A stretch of DNA of 64,000 bases. Source: Photobacterium sp. CCB-ST2H9 (lineage in GTDB: Bacteria; Pseudomonadota; Gammaproteobacteria; Enterobacterales; Vibrionaceae). The position numbers and the translations under genes were made by a program. Below are positions 11,097-21,428 of the stretch, one piece after another. The stretch lies in contig NZ_CP100425.1 in assembly GCF_023151555.2 (NCBI RefSeq), positions 3,038,001 to 3,102,000 on the forward strand, written 5' to 3'. The notes under the pieces are model-generated. The model made no database searches. It worked only from the letters and a program-made list of their open reading frames with translations, and was not told the DNA's origin. Numbering within the stretch: position 1 is the first letter of the stretch; every line of letters starts with the position of its first letter.

Positions 11097-11777
11097 ATGC
11101 CAGTAAATACAATCATGGGGCTCTTTGCTAAATCCCCAATCAAACCGTTGCAACGCCATATCACGCGTGTCAACGAATGTTGTGAATTGCTTGTTCCGTT
11201 TTTTGAAGCGTGCCACGCCAAGGAATGGGAAAAAGCCGGACAGTACCGTGAGCAAATCTCGCAGCTTGAAAAAGATGCGGACGTGCTGAAACGTGAAATC
11301 CGTCTCAAGCTCCCGCGCGGCCTCTTCATGCCAGTCGACCGGACTGACATGCTGGACCTGCTGACTCAGCAGGATAAACTCGCTAACCTCGCCAAGGATA
11401 TCGCAGGGCGCGTCTACGGACGTCAGCTAGACATCCCTGAGAACCTTTACGCAAACTTTCTCGCCTATGTTCAACGCTGCCTTGATGCCGCCAATCAGGC
11501 CAGTCGCGTCATCCATGAACTGGATGAACTACTGGAAACCGGTTTCAAAGGCCGTGAAGTCACGCTGGTTGCTGAAATGATTAACCAGCTTGATGTCATC
11601 GAAGACGATACCGACAGTATGCAGGTCACCCTGCGTCAGCAATTACGCAAGGTTGAAGACCAGTACAATCCTGTCGATGTCATGTTCATGTACAAGATCC
11701 TCGAATGGGTCGGCGGCATTGCCGATCAGGCTCAACGCGTCGGATCTCGTCTCGAAATTATGCTATCCCGCTCATAA
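11097..11777 (+). CDS. DUF47/TIGR00153 family PhoU-like protein, partner of the phosphate transporter
   Basis: The 226-residue, mostly helical protein begins MPVNTIMGLFAKSPIKPLQRH, typical of the TIGR00153 (DUF47) family. These proteins are distant relatives of PhoU and are found next to PiT transporters, whose activity they are thought to modulate. Metal-binding acidic helices such as EMINQLDVIEDDTDSM fit the PhoU fold. The downstream pit gene follows after 31 bases, so the two form an operon. The ribosome site is weak; Met7 (position 11115) is an alternative start, but the longer N-terminus is the form I associate with Vibrio homologues. Confidence 0.88.
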   Translation: MPVNTIMGLFAKSPIKPLQRHITRVNECCELLVPFFEACHAKEWEKAGQYREQISQLEKDADVLKREIRLKLPRGLFMPVDRTDMLDLLTQQDKLANLAKDIAGRVYGRQLDIPENLYANFLAYVQRCLDAANQASRVIHELDELLETGFKGREVTLVAEMINQLDVIEDDTDSMQVTLRQQLRKVEDQYNPVDVMFMYKILEWVGGIADQAQRVGSRLEIMLSRS

Positions 11778-11808
11778 CGAGCAACGGTAATAAAAACAAG
11801 GTTTTACA

Positions 11809-13077
11809 ATGGAAATCCTGGCTAATTATGGCACCGTGATTATCATGGTGGCGGCCCTTTTTGGCTTTCTTATGGCGATTGGTATTGGTGCCAATGACGT
11901 CGCAAACGCAATGGGAACCTCGGTTGGTTCCAAAGCGCTGACGGTCAAACAGGCGATTTTTATCGCGATGATCTTTGAGTTTGCCGGTGCCTACCTGGCA
12001 GGCGGCGAAGTCACAGACACAATCCGGAAAGGGGTGATTGAAACCTCTCACTATGCGGCCCAGCCTGAAATCCTGGTTTACGGGATGATGTCAGCGCTGC
12101 TGGCAGCCGGTTCATGGCTGCTGTTGGCGTCCTACATGGGCTGGCCGGTCTCGACCACTCACTCCATCATCGGTGCCATCATCGGTTTTGCGTGTGTATC
12201 AGTCGGCACTGAAGCCGTTGACTGGGCTTCAGTCCAGGGCATCGTCGGCAGCTGGATCGTAACCCCACTGATCTCGGGTATTTTCGCATACGTGATTTTC
12301 ATCAGTGCCCAGCGTCTGATCTTTGATACCGATAATCCGCTGATCAACGCCAAGCGTTTTGTGCCTGTCTATATGTTCATTACCGCGATGGTGATCGCGC
12401 TAGTGACCATCAAGAAAGGTCTGAAGCACGTGGGTCTGCATCTGAGCACCACAGAAGCCTGGCTGGCGTCTGTTGCAGTCTCTCTGGTCGTTATGGCCTT
12501 TGGTTACCTGTACATCCGCCGTAACTATCAGGATGCAGAACAATCTTCCGGCACCAATGGCTATGCGGGTGTAGAGCGTGTATTCAGCCTGCTGATGGTC
12601 GTGACGGCCTGTGCCATGGCCTTTGCGCACGGTTCAAACGACGTAGCAAACGCAATTGGCCCGCTGTCTGCGGTTGTTTCAACCGTTGAGCACATGGGTC
12701 AGCTGTCTGAGAAAAGTGCCATTGCATGGTGGATCCTGCCGCTGGGTGGTTTTGGTATCGTTGTCGGTCTGGCAACCCTGGGCCACAAAGTTATGGCTAC
12801 CGTAGGTACCGGGATTACCGAACTGACGCCAAGCCGTGGTTTCGCTGCACAGCTGGCAACCGCTTCAACGGTTGTCCTGGCATCGGGCACCGGCCTGCCG
12901 ATTTCAACCACCCAAACACTGGTGGGTGCAGTCCTGGGTGTTGGCTTTGCCCGTGGTATTGCTGCACTGAATCTGGGCGTGGTCCGTAATATCGTGGCCT
13001 CCTGGATCATCACCCTGCCTGCGGGTGCGCTGCTGTCAGTCATTTTCTTCTACGTAATGCAAGCGGCTTTTGGCTGA
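11809..13077 (+). CDS. pit: low-affinity inorganic phosphate transporter (PiT family)
   Basis: PiT proteins carry metal-phosphate across the inner membrane with protons. The 422-residue protein has about ten membrane segments. It shows both copies of the PiT signature: GANDVANAMGTSVGSKALT near residue 27 and HGSNDVANAIGPLSAV near 270. An AAGG ribosome site precedes the ATG. It is coupled to the DUF47 protein just upstream. Whether it is PitA-like or PitB-like cannot be decided. Confidence 0.94.
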   Translation: MEILANYGTVIIMVAALFGFLMAIGIGANDVANAMGTSVGSKALTVKQAIFIAMIFEFAGAYLAGGEVTDTIRKGVIETSHYAAQPEILVYGMMSALLAAGSWLLLASYMGWPVSTTHSIIGAIIGFACVSVGTEAVDWASVQGIVGSWIVTPLISGIFAYVIFISAQRLIFDTDNPLINAKRFVPVYMFITAMVIALVTIKKGLKHVGLHLSTTEAWLASVAVSLVVMAFGYLYIRRNYQDAEQSSGTNGYAGVERVFSLLMVVTACAMAFAHGSNDVANAIGPLSAVVSTVEHMGQLSEKSAIAWWILPLGGFGIVVGLATLGHKVMATVGTGITELTPSRGFAAQLATASTVVLASGTGLPISTTQTLVGAVLGVGFARGIAALNLGVVRNIVASWIITLPAGALLSVIFFYVMQAAFG

Positions 13078-13125
13078 TTTCAGTCAACCTTCGGTAAACT
13101 TTGCCAAAAAGTAGCACAAGGTCAA

Positions 13126-13150
13126 AAGAGGGAGGCAATGCCTCCCTCTT
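13126..13150 (+). terminator. strong hairpin after pit
   Basis: An 11-base perfect stem (AAGAGGGAGGC/GCCTCCCTCTT) with a three-base loop lies 48 bases after the pit stop codon. The following bases are not T-rich on the plus strand, so termination may be partial or the hairpin may protect the 3' end. Confidence 0.5.
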
Positions 13151-13224
13151 CGCTTGCGCCATTGGCGCAAAATTCTTAGTATCTGTGCTCCATCGATTAA
13201 CCAAGCTCCTTCAAGGATCTCAGT

Positions 13225-13845
13225 GTGAAGCAACTTATCCGCTTAGTTTTTGCCGCTGTCACTGTGCTGATGACAGCGCAGGTACACGCTCAGCAGGTGC
13301 GTTATATCTCCGATGACTTGTTTACTTACATGCATCGCGGACCAAGCACGCAATATAAAATTTTAGGCAGCGTGAACTCCGGTACGAAAGTGACCGTGCT
13401 GGAAACAAACCGGGAAACTGGGTTTGTCAAAGTGACTGATGATCGCGGCCGTACCGGTTGGGTCAGCAGTGATTACATTTCCAATCAGGTTGGCTTGAAA
13501 GAGCGCTTACCGAAGCTCGAAAAAGAGCTGAGCGAAGTGAAAAAAGCGCTGGCGAACGCCAGAAAATCCAGCGATGAACGCAATGCAACTCTTCAGTCTT
13601 CACTGGAAAGCCGCAGTACGCAAATCTCCGAGCTGGAAGAACGCAATACCAAGCTGAATGAACAACTGTCTACCTCTCAGTCAGAAATCCGCGAACTGCG
13701 CGCCAAACTGGATACTCAGGCAGATGACCTGCTGATGAAGTGGTTTACCTACGGCGGTATGGTTGCCGGTGGTGGTCTGCTGTTCGGCCTGATCCTGCCG
13801 CACCTGATCCCGCGTCGTAAAAAGCGCAATAACGGCTGGGCGTAA
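13225..13845 (+). CDS. ygiM: SH3-domain and coiled-coil inner-membrane protein YgiM
   Basis: The 206-residue protein starts with a Sec signal peptide ending AQVHAQQ. A bacterial SH3 (SH3b) domain follows (about residues 25-90, with YMHRGPSTQYKILGSVNSG and GWVSSDYI). Then come a long coiled coil (about 95-165) and one membrane helix near 175-190 with a basic KKR tail. This is the TIGR04211/YgiM layout; its exact role, probably cell-wall related, is unknown. The start codon is GTG at 13225 with AAGGA upstream. It sits beside cca as in E. coli. Confidence 0.88.
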   Translation: MKQLIRLVFAAVTVLMTAQVHAQQVRYISDDLFTYMHRGPSTQYKILGSVNSGTKVTVLETNRETGFVKVTDDRGRTGWVSSDYISNQVGLKERLPKLEKELSEVKKALANARKSSDERNATLQSSLESRSTQISELEERNTKLNEQLSTSQSEIRELRAKLDTQADDLLMKWFTYGGMVAGGGLLFGLILPHLIPRRKKRNNGWA

Positions 13846-13867
13846 TCCCCGACTGTTCCTCCGAATC

Positions 13868-13895
13868 AAAAAAGGCAGCCCCGGCTGCCTTTTTT
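13868..13895. terminator. terminator between ygiM and the gspAB fusion
   Basis: AAAGGCAGCC pairs with GGCTGCCTTT around a two-base loop, followed by T residues on the plus strand and preceded by A residues, so it can serve both convergent genes. Confidence 0.85.
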
Positions 13896-13935
13896 CTGTC
13901 TGCGATAATGTGCCTGAGATGCGTTGTTTTCTGTT

Positions 13936-16182
13936 TTAACCTGCCGGCCACTGCGACAGTGCTGCCATCTCAAATCGTGTATTCTCAAAGTTCAGTACCA
14001 CCTTCCGGGACTCAATCCGCTCCAGCGTCACACCAGGGGCAATTTCATCCCCTTCATAGGCTTCACGGCCATTCACTTTGATCCAGCGGCTATTGGCACT
14101 TGAAGAGTAGATATGCGTCTGCAGGTCAATGGCCGGCAAACGTTTCTGGACCTGTCGCGGCAGATCGGCGACGGTCATGACGTCTTCATCCGGCGCTGCA
14201 GAGACTTCCGGCTGAGCTGCGCGATTGGCAACGGCCCGTTCATCAATCAGCGATGGTTGCTTGTCTTCCTGATCCGTGGCCTCAATCGCCTGATGCAGCC
14301 GACTGGCCAGCTCAGGAGACAGCCCGGAAAGATCCAGTTTATCCAGATCCCAGCTGTTTTGCTGACGGTCTGCAATATCACCTTCCGGCGAAACCTCGTG
14401 GACGACCGGCTCCGACGGCACCGGAGACGGACCAGTCGCCACTGTATATCCGGCTGACGTCAGATCCGGCAAAGATTCCGTGACCAGCCGGGGCATCGGC
14501 AGAAAAGTCATCGCATAGGTGCTGTCATCCGGTCCGGCATCAGTCCGGTATTGCTGATAGAGCGTCGGTCCAGGCAAGGCCAGTGCGGTATCCAGCACCA
14601 TCAGGGTCATCGGCCCGGCAATCCCGTCCGGATACAGTCCCTGTGCGCGCTGGAAGCGACGAAGCTTATCCAGCACCCCCTGATCGAACTGACGGCTGGC
14701 CGTTCCCGGCTCGCCCAGCAGGCGATTGAGCTGCTGATCCAGCCAGGCAACGCGTGTGCCCTGCTGCCCGTAACGAATACTGCTGCTTTCTCCCATCGGA
14801 GCCCGCCACATCAGCGTGTAATCCTGCTGCCAATGCGTCTGTAACCATTCCCGGCTGACCCGAATCCGCTCACCGCCCAGCATCAGCTCAGCTTCTCCCG
14901 GCCACAGCGCGTACAGCACAGCATAAAATGTCTCACCGTTCTCCCCGGTCAGAGGCAGAACGGCAGGACGGTTAATCAGGCCCAGTTGCGCCAGATCGCC
15001 TTTGTTTTGCTGACAGGTCAGCCCGATCCGCTGACTGCTGAGACAGTTGGCCTGATTCGGTGTCACCTCATACCCCCAGAGCCGGTAAAGCGTCTGCATT
15101 GCCTCTCTTTCGTCCGGCTGAAGTGTCACTAACTGCTGCCAGCGTTGTTCCAGAGCTGTCTGCGCAGCGGCCGCTTTTGCTTCGGCGGAGACGGGTTCAG
15201 ACGAGCGCTTCACAGCAACCACTGCTGGCTCCTGCGGGGTGATTCCCAATTGCTCCCGAGCCAGCCACCCGCCGCCGAAGTAACCGGCAGCGACCAGCGA
15301 AGGCGCGAGGATCCCGGCAATGACCCAGCCCGGTTTCACCTTACCTGTTCTGCTGCCGGCGACGGGCTGCGGCACGGCCCAGCCCAGCGCCAGTTCACTG
15401 GCCTGTTTGATGTGTTCCGGCGTAATCTGATACCGGCTGTCCCGGCAGGCCATCTGCATGGCCTTATCGCACACCAGATTGATCTGGCGGGGGATCCCAT
15501 GACAGACCTTCGCAACGGCTTTCAGCGCCGGAGGGGTAAATACCGGATGGGTACAGCCAACCTGATCCAGCCGGAACCGGACATACGCAGCAACCTCAGT
15601 TTCGGTCAGCGGCAACAGGTGATAGCGGGAGGTAATCCGCTGGGCAAGCTGCCGCAGCCCCGGCTGCTGCAGTAATTGTTGCAGTTCCGGCTGCCCCACC
15701 AGCACCACCTTGAGTAACTTACGCTGATCTGTTTCGAGATTGGTCAGCAACCGCAACTGCTCCAGCACATCCGGCAGCAGGTGTTGCGCCTCATCAATCA
15801 GCAGCAGTGTATGCTTTCCGGCCGAGTCGTTGGCTTTAAGATGATCATAAAGGCGGTCGGTTAATATCTTGTAGCTGTCTTCCGGCGATGCGGGCAGTCC
15901 CAGCTCATCACAGATACTTTCGAGCAATTCATGGGCCGACAAGGCCGGATTGAGTACCACGGCAACCTGGGTATCATCGCCCAGCTTTGAGAGCAGCGCG
16001 CGCAGGACCGTGGTTTTACCCGTGCCGACTTCGCCGGTCAGCAGGCCAAACCCGCCGCCGTCGGCCAGTCCGGCCAGCAGATGATTGAGCGCTTCACGAT
16101 GGCGGTCACTGAGATAGAGAAACCGTGCACTGGGCACGATAGAAAACGGGGCTTCTGTCAGGCCAAAAAATGCCGTGTACAT
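13936..16182 (-). CDS. GspA-GspB (ExeA-ExeB) fusion, type II secretion secretin assembly protein
   Basis: The 748-residue protein joins two parts. The N-terminal part is an ExeA/GspA-type AAA ATPase with the family opening MYTAFFGLTEAPFSIVPSAR, Walker A GEVGTGKTT at 50-58 and Walker B LLLIDEAQ near 127. A membrane helix lies near 288-306. The periplasmic part has a peptidoglycan-binding domain (about 510-550, RRFQRAQGLYPDGIAGP), a Pro/Glu-rich linker and a C-terminal GspB domain (ITRF-like ending with KVNGREAYEGDEIAPGVTLE and VVLNFEN). In Aeromonas ExeA and ExeB are separate and help the secretin pass the cell wall. No other gsp gene is near, as is usual for this pair. Confidence 0.85.
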   Translation of the reverse strand: MYTAFFGLTEAPFSIVPSARFLYLSDRHREALNHLLAGLADGGGFGLLTGEVGTGKTTVLRALLSKLGDDTQVAVVLNPALSAHELLESICDELGLPASPEDSYKILTDRLYDHLKANDSAGKHTLLLIDEAQHLLPDVLEQLRLLTNLETDQRKLLKVVLVGQPELQQLLQQPGLRQLAQRITSRYHLLPLTETEVAAYVRFRLDQVGCTHPVFTPPALKAVAKVCHGIPRQINLVCDKAMQMACRDSRYQITPEHIKQASELALGWAVPQPVAGSRTGKVKPGWVIAGILAPSLVAAGYFGGGWLAREQLGITPQEPAVVAVKRSSEPVSAEAKAAAAQTALEQRWQQLVTLQPDEREAMQTLYRLWGYEVTPNQANCLSSQRIGLTCQQNKGDLAQLGLINRPAVLPLTGENGETFYAVLYALWPGEAELMLGGERIRVSREWLQTHWQQDYTLMWRAPMGESSSIRYGQQGTRVAWLDQQLNRLLGEPGTASRQFDQGVLDKLRRFQRAQGLYPDGIAGPMTLMVLDTALALPGPTLYQQYRTDAGPDDSTYAMTFLPMPRLVTESLPDLTSAGYTVATGPSPVPSEPVVHEVSPEGDIADRQQNSWDLDKLDLSGLSPELASRLHQAIEATDQEDKQPSLIDERAVANRAAQPEVSAAPDEDVMTVADLPRQVQKRLPAIDLQTHIYSSSANSRWIKVNGREAYEGDEIAPGVTLERIESRKVVLNFENTRFEMAALSQWPAG

Positions 16183-16285
16183 GTCTTCGTCCGGGATGAA
16201 GTAAAATAACTGAGATACATTAGCGTTCGTGACACCGATTGTATACCCTTCGGGGGCAAGACTGACAAAAGACTAGGAGAGAAAA

Positions 16286-17506
16286 GTGGAGATTTATCTG
16301 GTTGGTGGTGCTGTACGGGACAAGCTGTTAGGCCTGCCCGTCAAAGACAAAGACTGGGTTGTTGTCGGCACCACCCCGCAGCAAATGCTGGATCAGGGTT
16401 TCAGCCAGGTAGGTAGTGACTTTCCCGTCTTTCTGCACCCGAAAACCAAAGAAGAATATGCGCTGGCCCGTACCGAGCGAAAAGCAGGCAGAGGCTACAC
16501 CGGCTTTACATGCTATGCCGCGCCGGATGTCACGCTGGAACAGGATCTGATGCGTCGGGATCTGACGATCAATGCCATCGCCGAAGCGGAAGACGGATCG
16601 CTGATCGATCCTTATCAGGGTCAGCATGATCTGGAAAAACGCCAGCTCCGCCATGTTTCTCCGGCATTTGTGGAAGACCCGCTGCGGGTACTGAGAGTCG
16701 CCCGCTTTGCTGCCCGATTTGCGCCGCAGGGCTTTACCGTGGCTCCGGAAACCCTGTCCCTGATGCAGGAAATGGTGGTTGAAGGAGAACTGGAAGCCCT
16801 GACCCCGGAACGGGTCTGGCAGGAATGGGAACGTGCGCTGTCGACGGAACGTCCGGACATCTTTCTGACCGTGCTTCGCCAGTGTGGTGCGCTGGGTGTG
16901 GTGATGCCGGAAATTGATGCCCTCTTCGGCGTGCCGCAGCCAGCCAAATGGCATCCGGAAATAGATACCGGCATTCATACCCTGATGGTGTCTTATCAGG
17001 CAGCTTTGCTGAGTAAGGACCCGGTGATCCGGTTCTGCGCTCAGGTCCATGACCTCGGCAAAGCCCTCTCTCCGGTGGCTGAGCTGCCGAGCCATAAACT
17101 GCACTGTCAGCTCGGACTGGATGTGATCCGCAGTCTGTGCCAGCGACTGAGAATCCCGAATCATTACCGCGATGCGGCGTTAATGGTGTGTGCCCAGCAC
17201 ACCAAAGTCCACAATGCGAATGCGCTGCGCCCTGCCACCTTCATTAAGATTTTTGACCAGATTGACGCGTGGCGAAAACCAGAGCGGGTGGAACAGCTAG
17301 CGCTGTGCTGCCGGGCTGATGTGCGTGGCCGGACAGGCTTTGAGGATGATCCTTATCCGCAGGCCGATGTATTACTGACAGTATTTGCAGCCGCACAGGC
17401 AGTCGAAGTCAAACCAATCGTTGCTGCGGGTTACAAGGGTGCCGAGATTAAAGAACAGCTGGCCGCACGTCGCTGCGAAGCCGCAGCTCTGGTGCTGGGA
17501 CGATAG
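16286..17506 (+). CDS. cca: CCA-adding tRNA nucleotidyltransferase with HD domain
   Basis: Cca adds and repairs the 3'-CCA of tRNA. The 406-residue protein starts [16 protein letters not shown], the class II poly(A)-polymerase-head motif. It continues with KDKDWVVVG, the RRDLTINA motif and the DP-LRVLR-ARF helix. A C-terminal HD phosphohydrolase domain is visible ([11 protein letters not shown] near residue 255), as in the enterobacterial-type enzyme. The start is GTG at 16286 with an AGGAG ribosome site. It is divergent from the gspAB fusion. Confidence 0.95.
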   Translation: MEIYLVGGAVRDKLLGLPVKDKDWVVVGTTPQQMLDQGFSQVGSDFPVFLHPKTKEEYALARTERKAGRGYTGFTCYAAPDVTLEQDLMRRDLTINAIAEAEDGSLIDPYQGQHDLEKRQLRHVSPAFVEDPLRVLRVARFAARFAPQGFTVAPETLSLMQEMVVEGELEALTPERVWQEWERALSTERPDIFLTVLRQCGALGVVMPEIDALFGVPQPAKWHPEIDTGIHTLMVSYQAALLSKDPVIRFCAQVHDLGKALSPVAELPSHKLHCQLGLDVIRSLCQRLRIPNHYRDAALMVCAQHTKVHNANALRPATFIKIFDQIDAWRKPERVEQLALCCRADVRGRTGFEDDPYPQADVLLTVFAAAQAVEVKPIVAAGYKGAEIKEQLAARRCEAAALVLGR

Positions 17507-17576
17507 ACAACCCAGGCAGACGGTTCTGTGAGGTTGCAAGGCTTCGAAATGTGCCTCTTCGCATTCAGCCGCACAC

Positions 17577-17603
17577 AAAAAAGCCGGACAAAAAAGTCCG
17601 GCT
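17577..17603. terminator. bidirectional terminator between cca and uppP
   Basis: AGCCGGAC and GTCCGGCT form an eight-base stem around a six-base loop. Read on the minus strand it is followed by a T-run (for uppP). On the plus strand the T-run is weaker. Confidence 0.8.
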
Positions 17604-17628
17604 TCATTTCATTCAAACCACATCTCGA

Positions 17629-18435
17629 TTACTGCTGGCTCATCAGGAAGGCAATCAATCCGGCCCCCAGCAGCAGACGGTAAATGACGAATGGGAACAT
17701 GCCCAAACGCGTGACCAGCTTCAGAAAGACGTGAATACAGGCATAGGCGCTGACAAACGAGACGGCCAAACCAATCCCCAGCCCGCCGAAATCAACCGGC
17801 ACCGGACTCTCCGCCAGTTTCGTGCCCAGATAAGTGCCCGCCAGGACAATAATCGGAATAGACATTAAAAATGAAAATCGTGCCGCCGCTTCACGGGTGA
17901 ATCCCAGATACAGGGCTGCAGTCATGGTGGCACCAGAACGGGATGTACCCGGGATCATCGCGGCAGCCTGCGCCAGACCAATATAAAGTGAGCGCTTCGG
18001 ATCGGCCGCATATTCATCGATATTCTGTGGTGCCCGGCGATCCACCCACCACAGCAGCAGACCAAACACGATGGTCGTCACCGCAATCACCCACGCAGAG
18101 CGCAGGTAGTGTTCGATGATATCCGCCATAAAAAAACCAAAAACACAGGCAGGAATGGTTGCCAGCACAATCATCCAGGCCAGTGTGGCTTCCCGGCAGC
18201 ACTTCCGGGTGAAAATGGAGTTCACCCAGGCCGACAGCAATGAAACCACTTCTTTGCGGAAGTAGAGCACCACAGCAGCCAGTGTGCCAACATGTACCGC
18301 AACATCGAATGCCAGTCCCTGATCGGCCCAGCCAAAGACCTGAGATGGCAAAATCAGGTGCGCCGAACTGGAGATGGGCAAAAACTCCGTCAGTCCCTGG
18401 ATCAATGCCAACATGAATGCTTCAAAATGACTCAT
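17629..18435 (-). CDS. uppP: undecaprenyl-diphosphatase UppP (BacA)
   Basis: UppP removes a phosphate from undecaprenyl pyrophosphate at the inner membrane, recycling the carrier for peptidoglycan and other wall polymers. The 268-residue, multi-spanning protein shows both conserved motifs: [15 protein letters not shown] near residue 17 and [14 protein letters not shown] near 160. The ATG at 18435 has an AAGGA site. It lies downstream of folK on the same strand with a gap of 109 bases. Confidence 0.96.
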   Translation of the reverse strand: MSHFEAFMLALIQGLTEFLPISSSAHLILPSQVFGWADQGLAFDVAVHVGTLAAVVLYFRKEVVSLLSAWVNSIFTRKCCREATLAWMIVLATIPACVFGFFMADIIEHYLRSAWVIAVTTIVFGLLLWWVDRRAPQNIDEYAADPKRSLYIGLAQAAAMIPGTSRSGATMTAALYLGFTREAAARFSFLMSIPIIVLAGTYLGTKLAESPVPVDFGGLGIGLAVSFVSAYACIHVFLKLVTRLGMFPFVIYRLLLGAGLIAFLMSQQ

Positions 18436-18544
18436 TGCTTTCCTTTACTTTTTGCGGTCTGCCGACCTTGTTATTTAAATTCACCAACAGAACAGATTGA
18501 CCGCAGGATTTTGCGTCGGTTCCTGCGGATACGGCAAATTCAGG

Positions 18545-19027
18545 TCAAATTTCCATGACGACCGGTCTGAGCACCTGCGGCTGATCAAAAGCCTGCCACA
18601 ACTCTGCCACGGTTCTGCCATCTCCCGGTACAACCTGCTGCGGGCAAAGCTCCATCAGCGGCTGTAACACGAAAGCAAACTTATAAATATCATCACGAGG
18701 TAAGACGGGCGACTGCGCACGGATCAGATCACCGTAAAGCAGCAGATCCAAATCCAGCGTCCGGCTCTGGTTTTTCTTCGCGTCCGGCTGACGGCCGTAC
18801 TGCAGCTCCAGCGTTTTCAATTGTGTTTGCAGGGCAGACGGCGAGAGCTCGGTGTTAAATGCCACCACACAATTGAAAAAATTCGGTCCTTCAAAACCAA
18901 CCGGCTCCGCTTCATAAATGCGCGACACACGAAATCCGGTTCCCAGTTGTCTGAGCTCAGACACTGCTGCACGCACAGAGCGCTCCCGGTCGATATTACT
19001 GCCGATACTGATGTAAACCTCAGTCAC
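18545..19027 (-). CDS. folK: 2-amino-4-hydroxy-6-hydroxymethyldihydropteridine pyrophosphokinase
   Basis: FolK transfers pyrophosphate from ATP to hydroxymethyl-dihydropterin in folate synthesis. The 160-residue protein opens with YISIGSNIDRE, has the FEGPNFFNCVV segment and the signature TLDLDLLLYGD followed by LPRDDIYKFAFVLQPL. It overlaps the end of folB by eight bases, indicating translational coupling, so folB-folK form one unit. This is probably the second FolK-type gene of the genome, since many gammaproteobacteria also keep one beside pcnB. Confidence 0.92.
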   Translation of the reverse strand: MTEVYISIGSNIDRERSVRAAVSELRQLGTGFRVSRIYEAEPVGFEGPNFFNCVVAFNTELSPSALQTQLKTLELQYGRQPDAKKNQSRTLDLDLLLYGDLIRAQSPVLPRDDIYKFAFVLQPLMELCPQQVVPGDGRTVAELWQAFDQPQVLRPVVMEI

Positions 19028-19376
19028 GGCATCCCCGTTGAATTACCACACCGACGCCACGGGCATTCGGTACCGCACCCGGTTTGGTCACTCTGACCTG
19101 AATCCATGGCACCTGGAATTGTGTCATGATCAGGCTGGCAACTTCTTCTGCGACTCGCTCGACCAGCAGAAAACGTCCCTGCTCTACAAACTCGGTGACG
19201 GCCTGGCTGACAGCAGCATAATCCAGAGCCAGGGCAACATCATCAGCCCGGGCGGCTGGCTGATTGTCATGGGCCATTTCCAGATCCAACACCAGTTTCT
19301 GCTTAATTTCCTGTTCCCAATCGTACACGCCAATTGAGGCGATCACGTCAAGATGTTCGATAAATACTGAATCCAT
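19020..19376 (-). CDS. folB: dihydroneopterin aldolase
   Basis: FolB converts 7,8-dihydroneopterin to 6-hydroxymethyl-dihydropterin and glycolaldehyde. The 118-residue protein has the tunnelling-fold layout, with DVIASIGVYDWEQEIKQKLVLDLEM at the start and LLVERVAEEVASLIM in the middle. It is first in a folB-folK pair and is divergent from plsY, as in E. coli where ygiH(plsY) and folB face each other. The ribosome site is weak (GGAAC). Confidence 0.93.
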   Translation of the reverse strand: MDSVFIEHLDVIASIGVYDWEQEIKQKLVLDLEMAHDNQPAARADDVALALDYAAVSQAVTEFVEQGRFLLVERVAEEVASLIMTQFQVPWIQVRVTKPGAVPNARGVGVVIQRGCRD

Positions 19377-19631
19377 GTTCCATCGCTAAATTATTTAGGG
19401 ATAATTTACCCCAGAGGTCGGATACCCAATGTGAGCAAAAGTGCGTATTATCGGGACTGAACTGTCACTTTTGATGACTGAATGCGGGTTTCCCGTCGCA
19501 ATCATGCAGCGGGCCCCTGCAAGTGGAGGCACTATACCACAGCTGTCAGGAAGAATGTCATCAGACGTGGTATGAGGTGAACCCCCAATTTATCCGAACG
19601 ACGATGCCGTCACGAATCAACAGGAGCCGCT

Positions 19632-20240
19632 ATGACGCCACTGGTGTTGCTGATCATCATTGCCGCTTATCTGCTGGGCTCGATCTCCAGTGCGGTGCTG
19701 ATCTGCCGCCTGTTCCGCCTGCCGGATCCGCGCGACAGCGGTTCAGGCAACCCGGGAGCCACCAACGTGCTTCGTCTTGGCGGCCGGGGCGCCGCTGCGC
19801 TGGTGTTGGTATGCGATATCCTCAAAGGGATGCTGCCGGTGTGGCTCAGCTACTTTTTAGGAATCAATCCGTTTTTGCTGGGCGTCATCGGTATCGCGGC
19901 CTGTCTGGGGCATATCTACCCTATTTTCTTCCATTTCCGGGGCGGTAAAGGCGTGGCCACTGCACTGGGGGCACTGGCACCGATTGGCTGGGATCTCAGC
20001 GGCATGCTGATTGCGACCTGGGTGATTGTGGCAGTCATCGGCGGCTATTCATCACTGGCATCTATGATTACAGCACTGCTGGCCCCCATGTTTACCTGGT
20101 GGGTCAAACCTCAGTACACCATGCCGGTAGCCATGCTGTCCTGCCTGATTATTCTCCGTCACCACGAGAATGTCCGCCGTCTGCTCGACGGCAAAGAATA
20201 TAAGATCTGGCATAAATTTAACCGCCAGCCGAAATCCTGA
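19632..20240 (+). CDS. plsY: glycerol-3-phosphate acyltransferase PlsY
   Basis: PlsY moves the acyl group from acyl-phosphate to glycerol 3-phosphate, the first step of phospholipid synthesis. The 202-residue inner-membrane protein has about five hydrophobic segments. It shows the family motifs [34 protein letters not shown] and [14 protein letters not shown]. An AGGAG site precedes the ATG. Confidence 0.95.
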   Translation: MTPLVLLIIIAAYLLGSISSAVLICRLFRLPDPRDSGSGNPGATNVLRLGGRGAAALVLVCDILKGMLPVWLSYFLGINPFLLGVIGIAACLGHIYPIFFHFRGGKGVATALGALAPIGWDLSGMLIATWVIVAVIGGYSSLASMITALLAPMFTWWVKPQYTMPVAMLSCLIILRHHENVRRLLDGKEYKIWHKFNRQPKS

Positions 20241-20295
20241 ATTCTTCTGGCGGTTCATGCGGTATTCACGGCCACGGTTGGTACCGTGAAAGGGA

Positions 20296-21312
20296 TCAGC
20301 GCAATGGCTTGAGGGTATCAATCGGCCAGCGCGGATGGGCTTTCACGCCGAGGTCCATGATTTCCTGATTTTTCAGACGCTGCATGCCCGCATATGCAAT
20401 CATGGCGCCATTATCCGTACAGAACTCAGTCCGCGGATAAAACACTTCCCCGTCCAGACTTTCCATCAGTTTCGCCAGTTCGGAACGCAGGTGCCTGTTG
20501 GCACTGACGCCCCCGGCAATCACCAGACGCTTAAAGCCGGTTTCTTTGAGGGCACGCTTACATTTGATCGCCAGCGTATCCACCACCGCTTCCTGGAAAG
20601 CACAGGCAATATCCGCCCGGGTCTGCGCATCATCGTCATTGGCGCGAATGGTATTCGCCGCAAAGGTCTTCAGACCGGAAAAACTGAAATCCATCCCCGG
20701 ACGATCCGTCATCGGACGCGGAAACGTAAAACGACCCGACGTGCCCTGATCGGCCAGTTTCGACAGCAGCGGTCCGCCCGGATAATCCAGTCCCATCAGT
20801 TTGGCCGTTTTATCGAAAGCTTCACCGGCCGCATCATCAATCGACTCGCCCAGAATGCGGTATTCGCCGATGCACTTCACTTCCACCATCATGGTGTGGC
20901 CGCCGGACACCAGCAACGCGACAAACGGAAATTCCGGCGGATTCTCTTCCAGCATCGGCGCCAGCAGGTGGCCTTCCATATGATGGACCGCCACAGCCGG
21001 CAGGTTCCAGGCATAGGCCAGACTGCGGCCAATCGTTGCACCAACCAGCAATGCGCCCACCAGACCCGGTCCGGCAGTATAAGCCACACCGTCGAGGTCG
21101 GCCGGTGTCAGACCGGCATCCGCCAGTGCCTGTTTTACCAGCGGAATAGTCTTTTTGACATGGTCCCTTGAGGCCAGCTCAGGCACGACACCACCATAGT
21201 CGGCGTGCAGCTTGACTTGGCTGTACAACTCATGAGCCAGCAGGCCTTTCTCATCATCGTAAATCGCCACGCCTGTCTCATCACAGGACGTTTCGATGCC
21301 CAGGATACGCAT
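20296..21312 (-). CDS. tsaD: tRNA N6-threonylcarbamoyladenosine synthase subunit TsaD
   Basis: TsaD, with TsaB and TsaE, installs t6A37 on ANN-decoding tRNAs. The 338-residue protein opens with [20 protein letters not shown], carries the metal-binding histidines in [13 protein letters not shown] (about residues 110-122) and the KAE1 motif near [14 protein letters not shown] and [11 protein letters not shown]. The ATG at 21312 has an AGAGGT site. It faces rpsU, the classical arrangement. Confidence 0.97.
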   Translation of the reverse strand: MRILGIETSCDETGVAIYDDEKGLLAHELYSQVKLHADYGGVVPELASRDHVKKTIPLVKQALADAGLTPADLDGVAYTAGPGLVGALLVGATIGRSLAYAWNLPAVAVHHMEGHLLAPMLEENPPEFPFVALLVSGGHTMMVEVKCIGEYRILGESIDDAAGEAFDKTAKLMGLDYPGGPLLSKLADQGTSGRFTFPRPMTDRPGMDFSFSGLKTFAANTIRANDDDAQTRADIACAFQEAVVDTLAIKCKRALKETGFKRLVIAGGVSANRHLRSELAKLMESLDGEVFYPRTEFCTDNGAMIAYAGMQRLKNQEIMDLGVKAHPRWPIDTLKPLR

Positions 21313-21428
21313 ATCAACCTCTATACTTATATATACTTACTAACGAAAGCCGTTAGCCGGTGCGGAACGTCGGAGGGGCATGTTACCGCTGTTGACAGAA
21401 TTTCACCAGTTCTGGCTTGCAGAATACT

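Noticed and set aside
20335..21171. 278-codon plus-strand frame opposite tsaD
   Set aside because: Antisense shadow of tsaD with no independent support.
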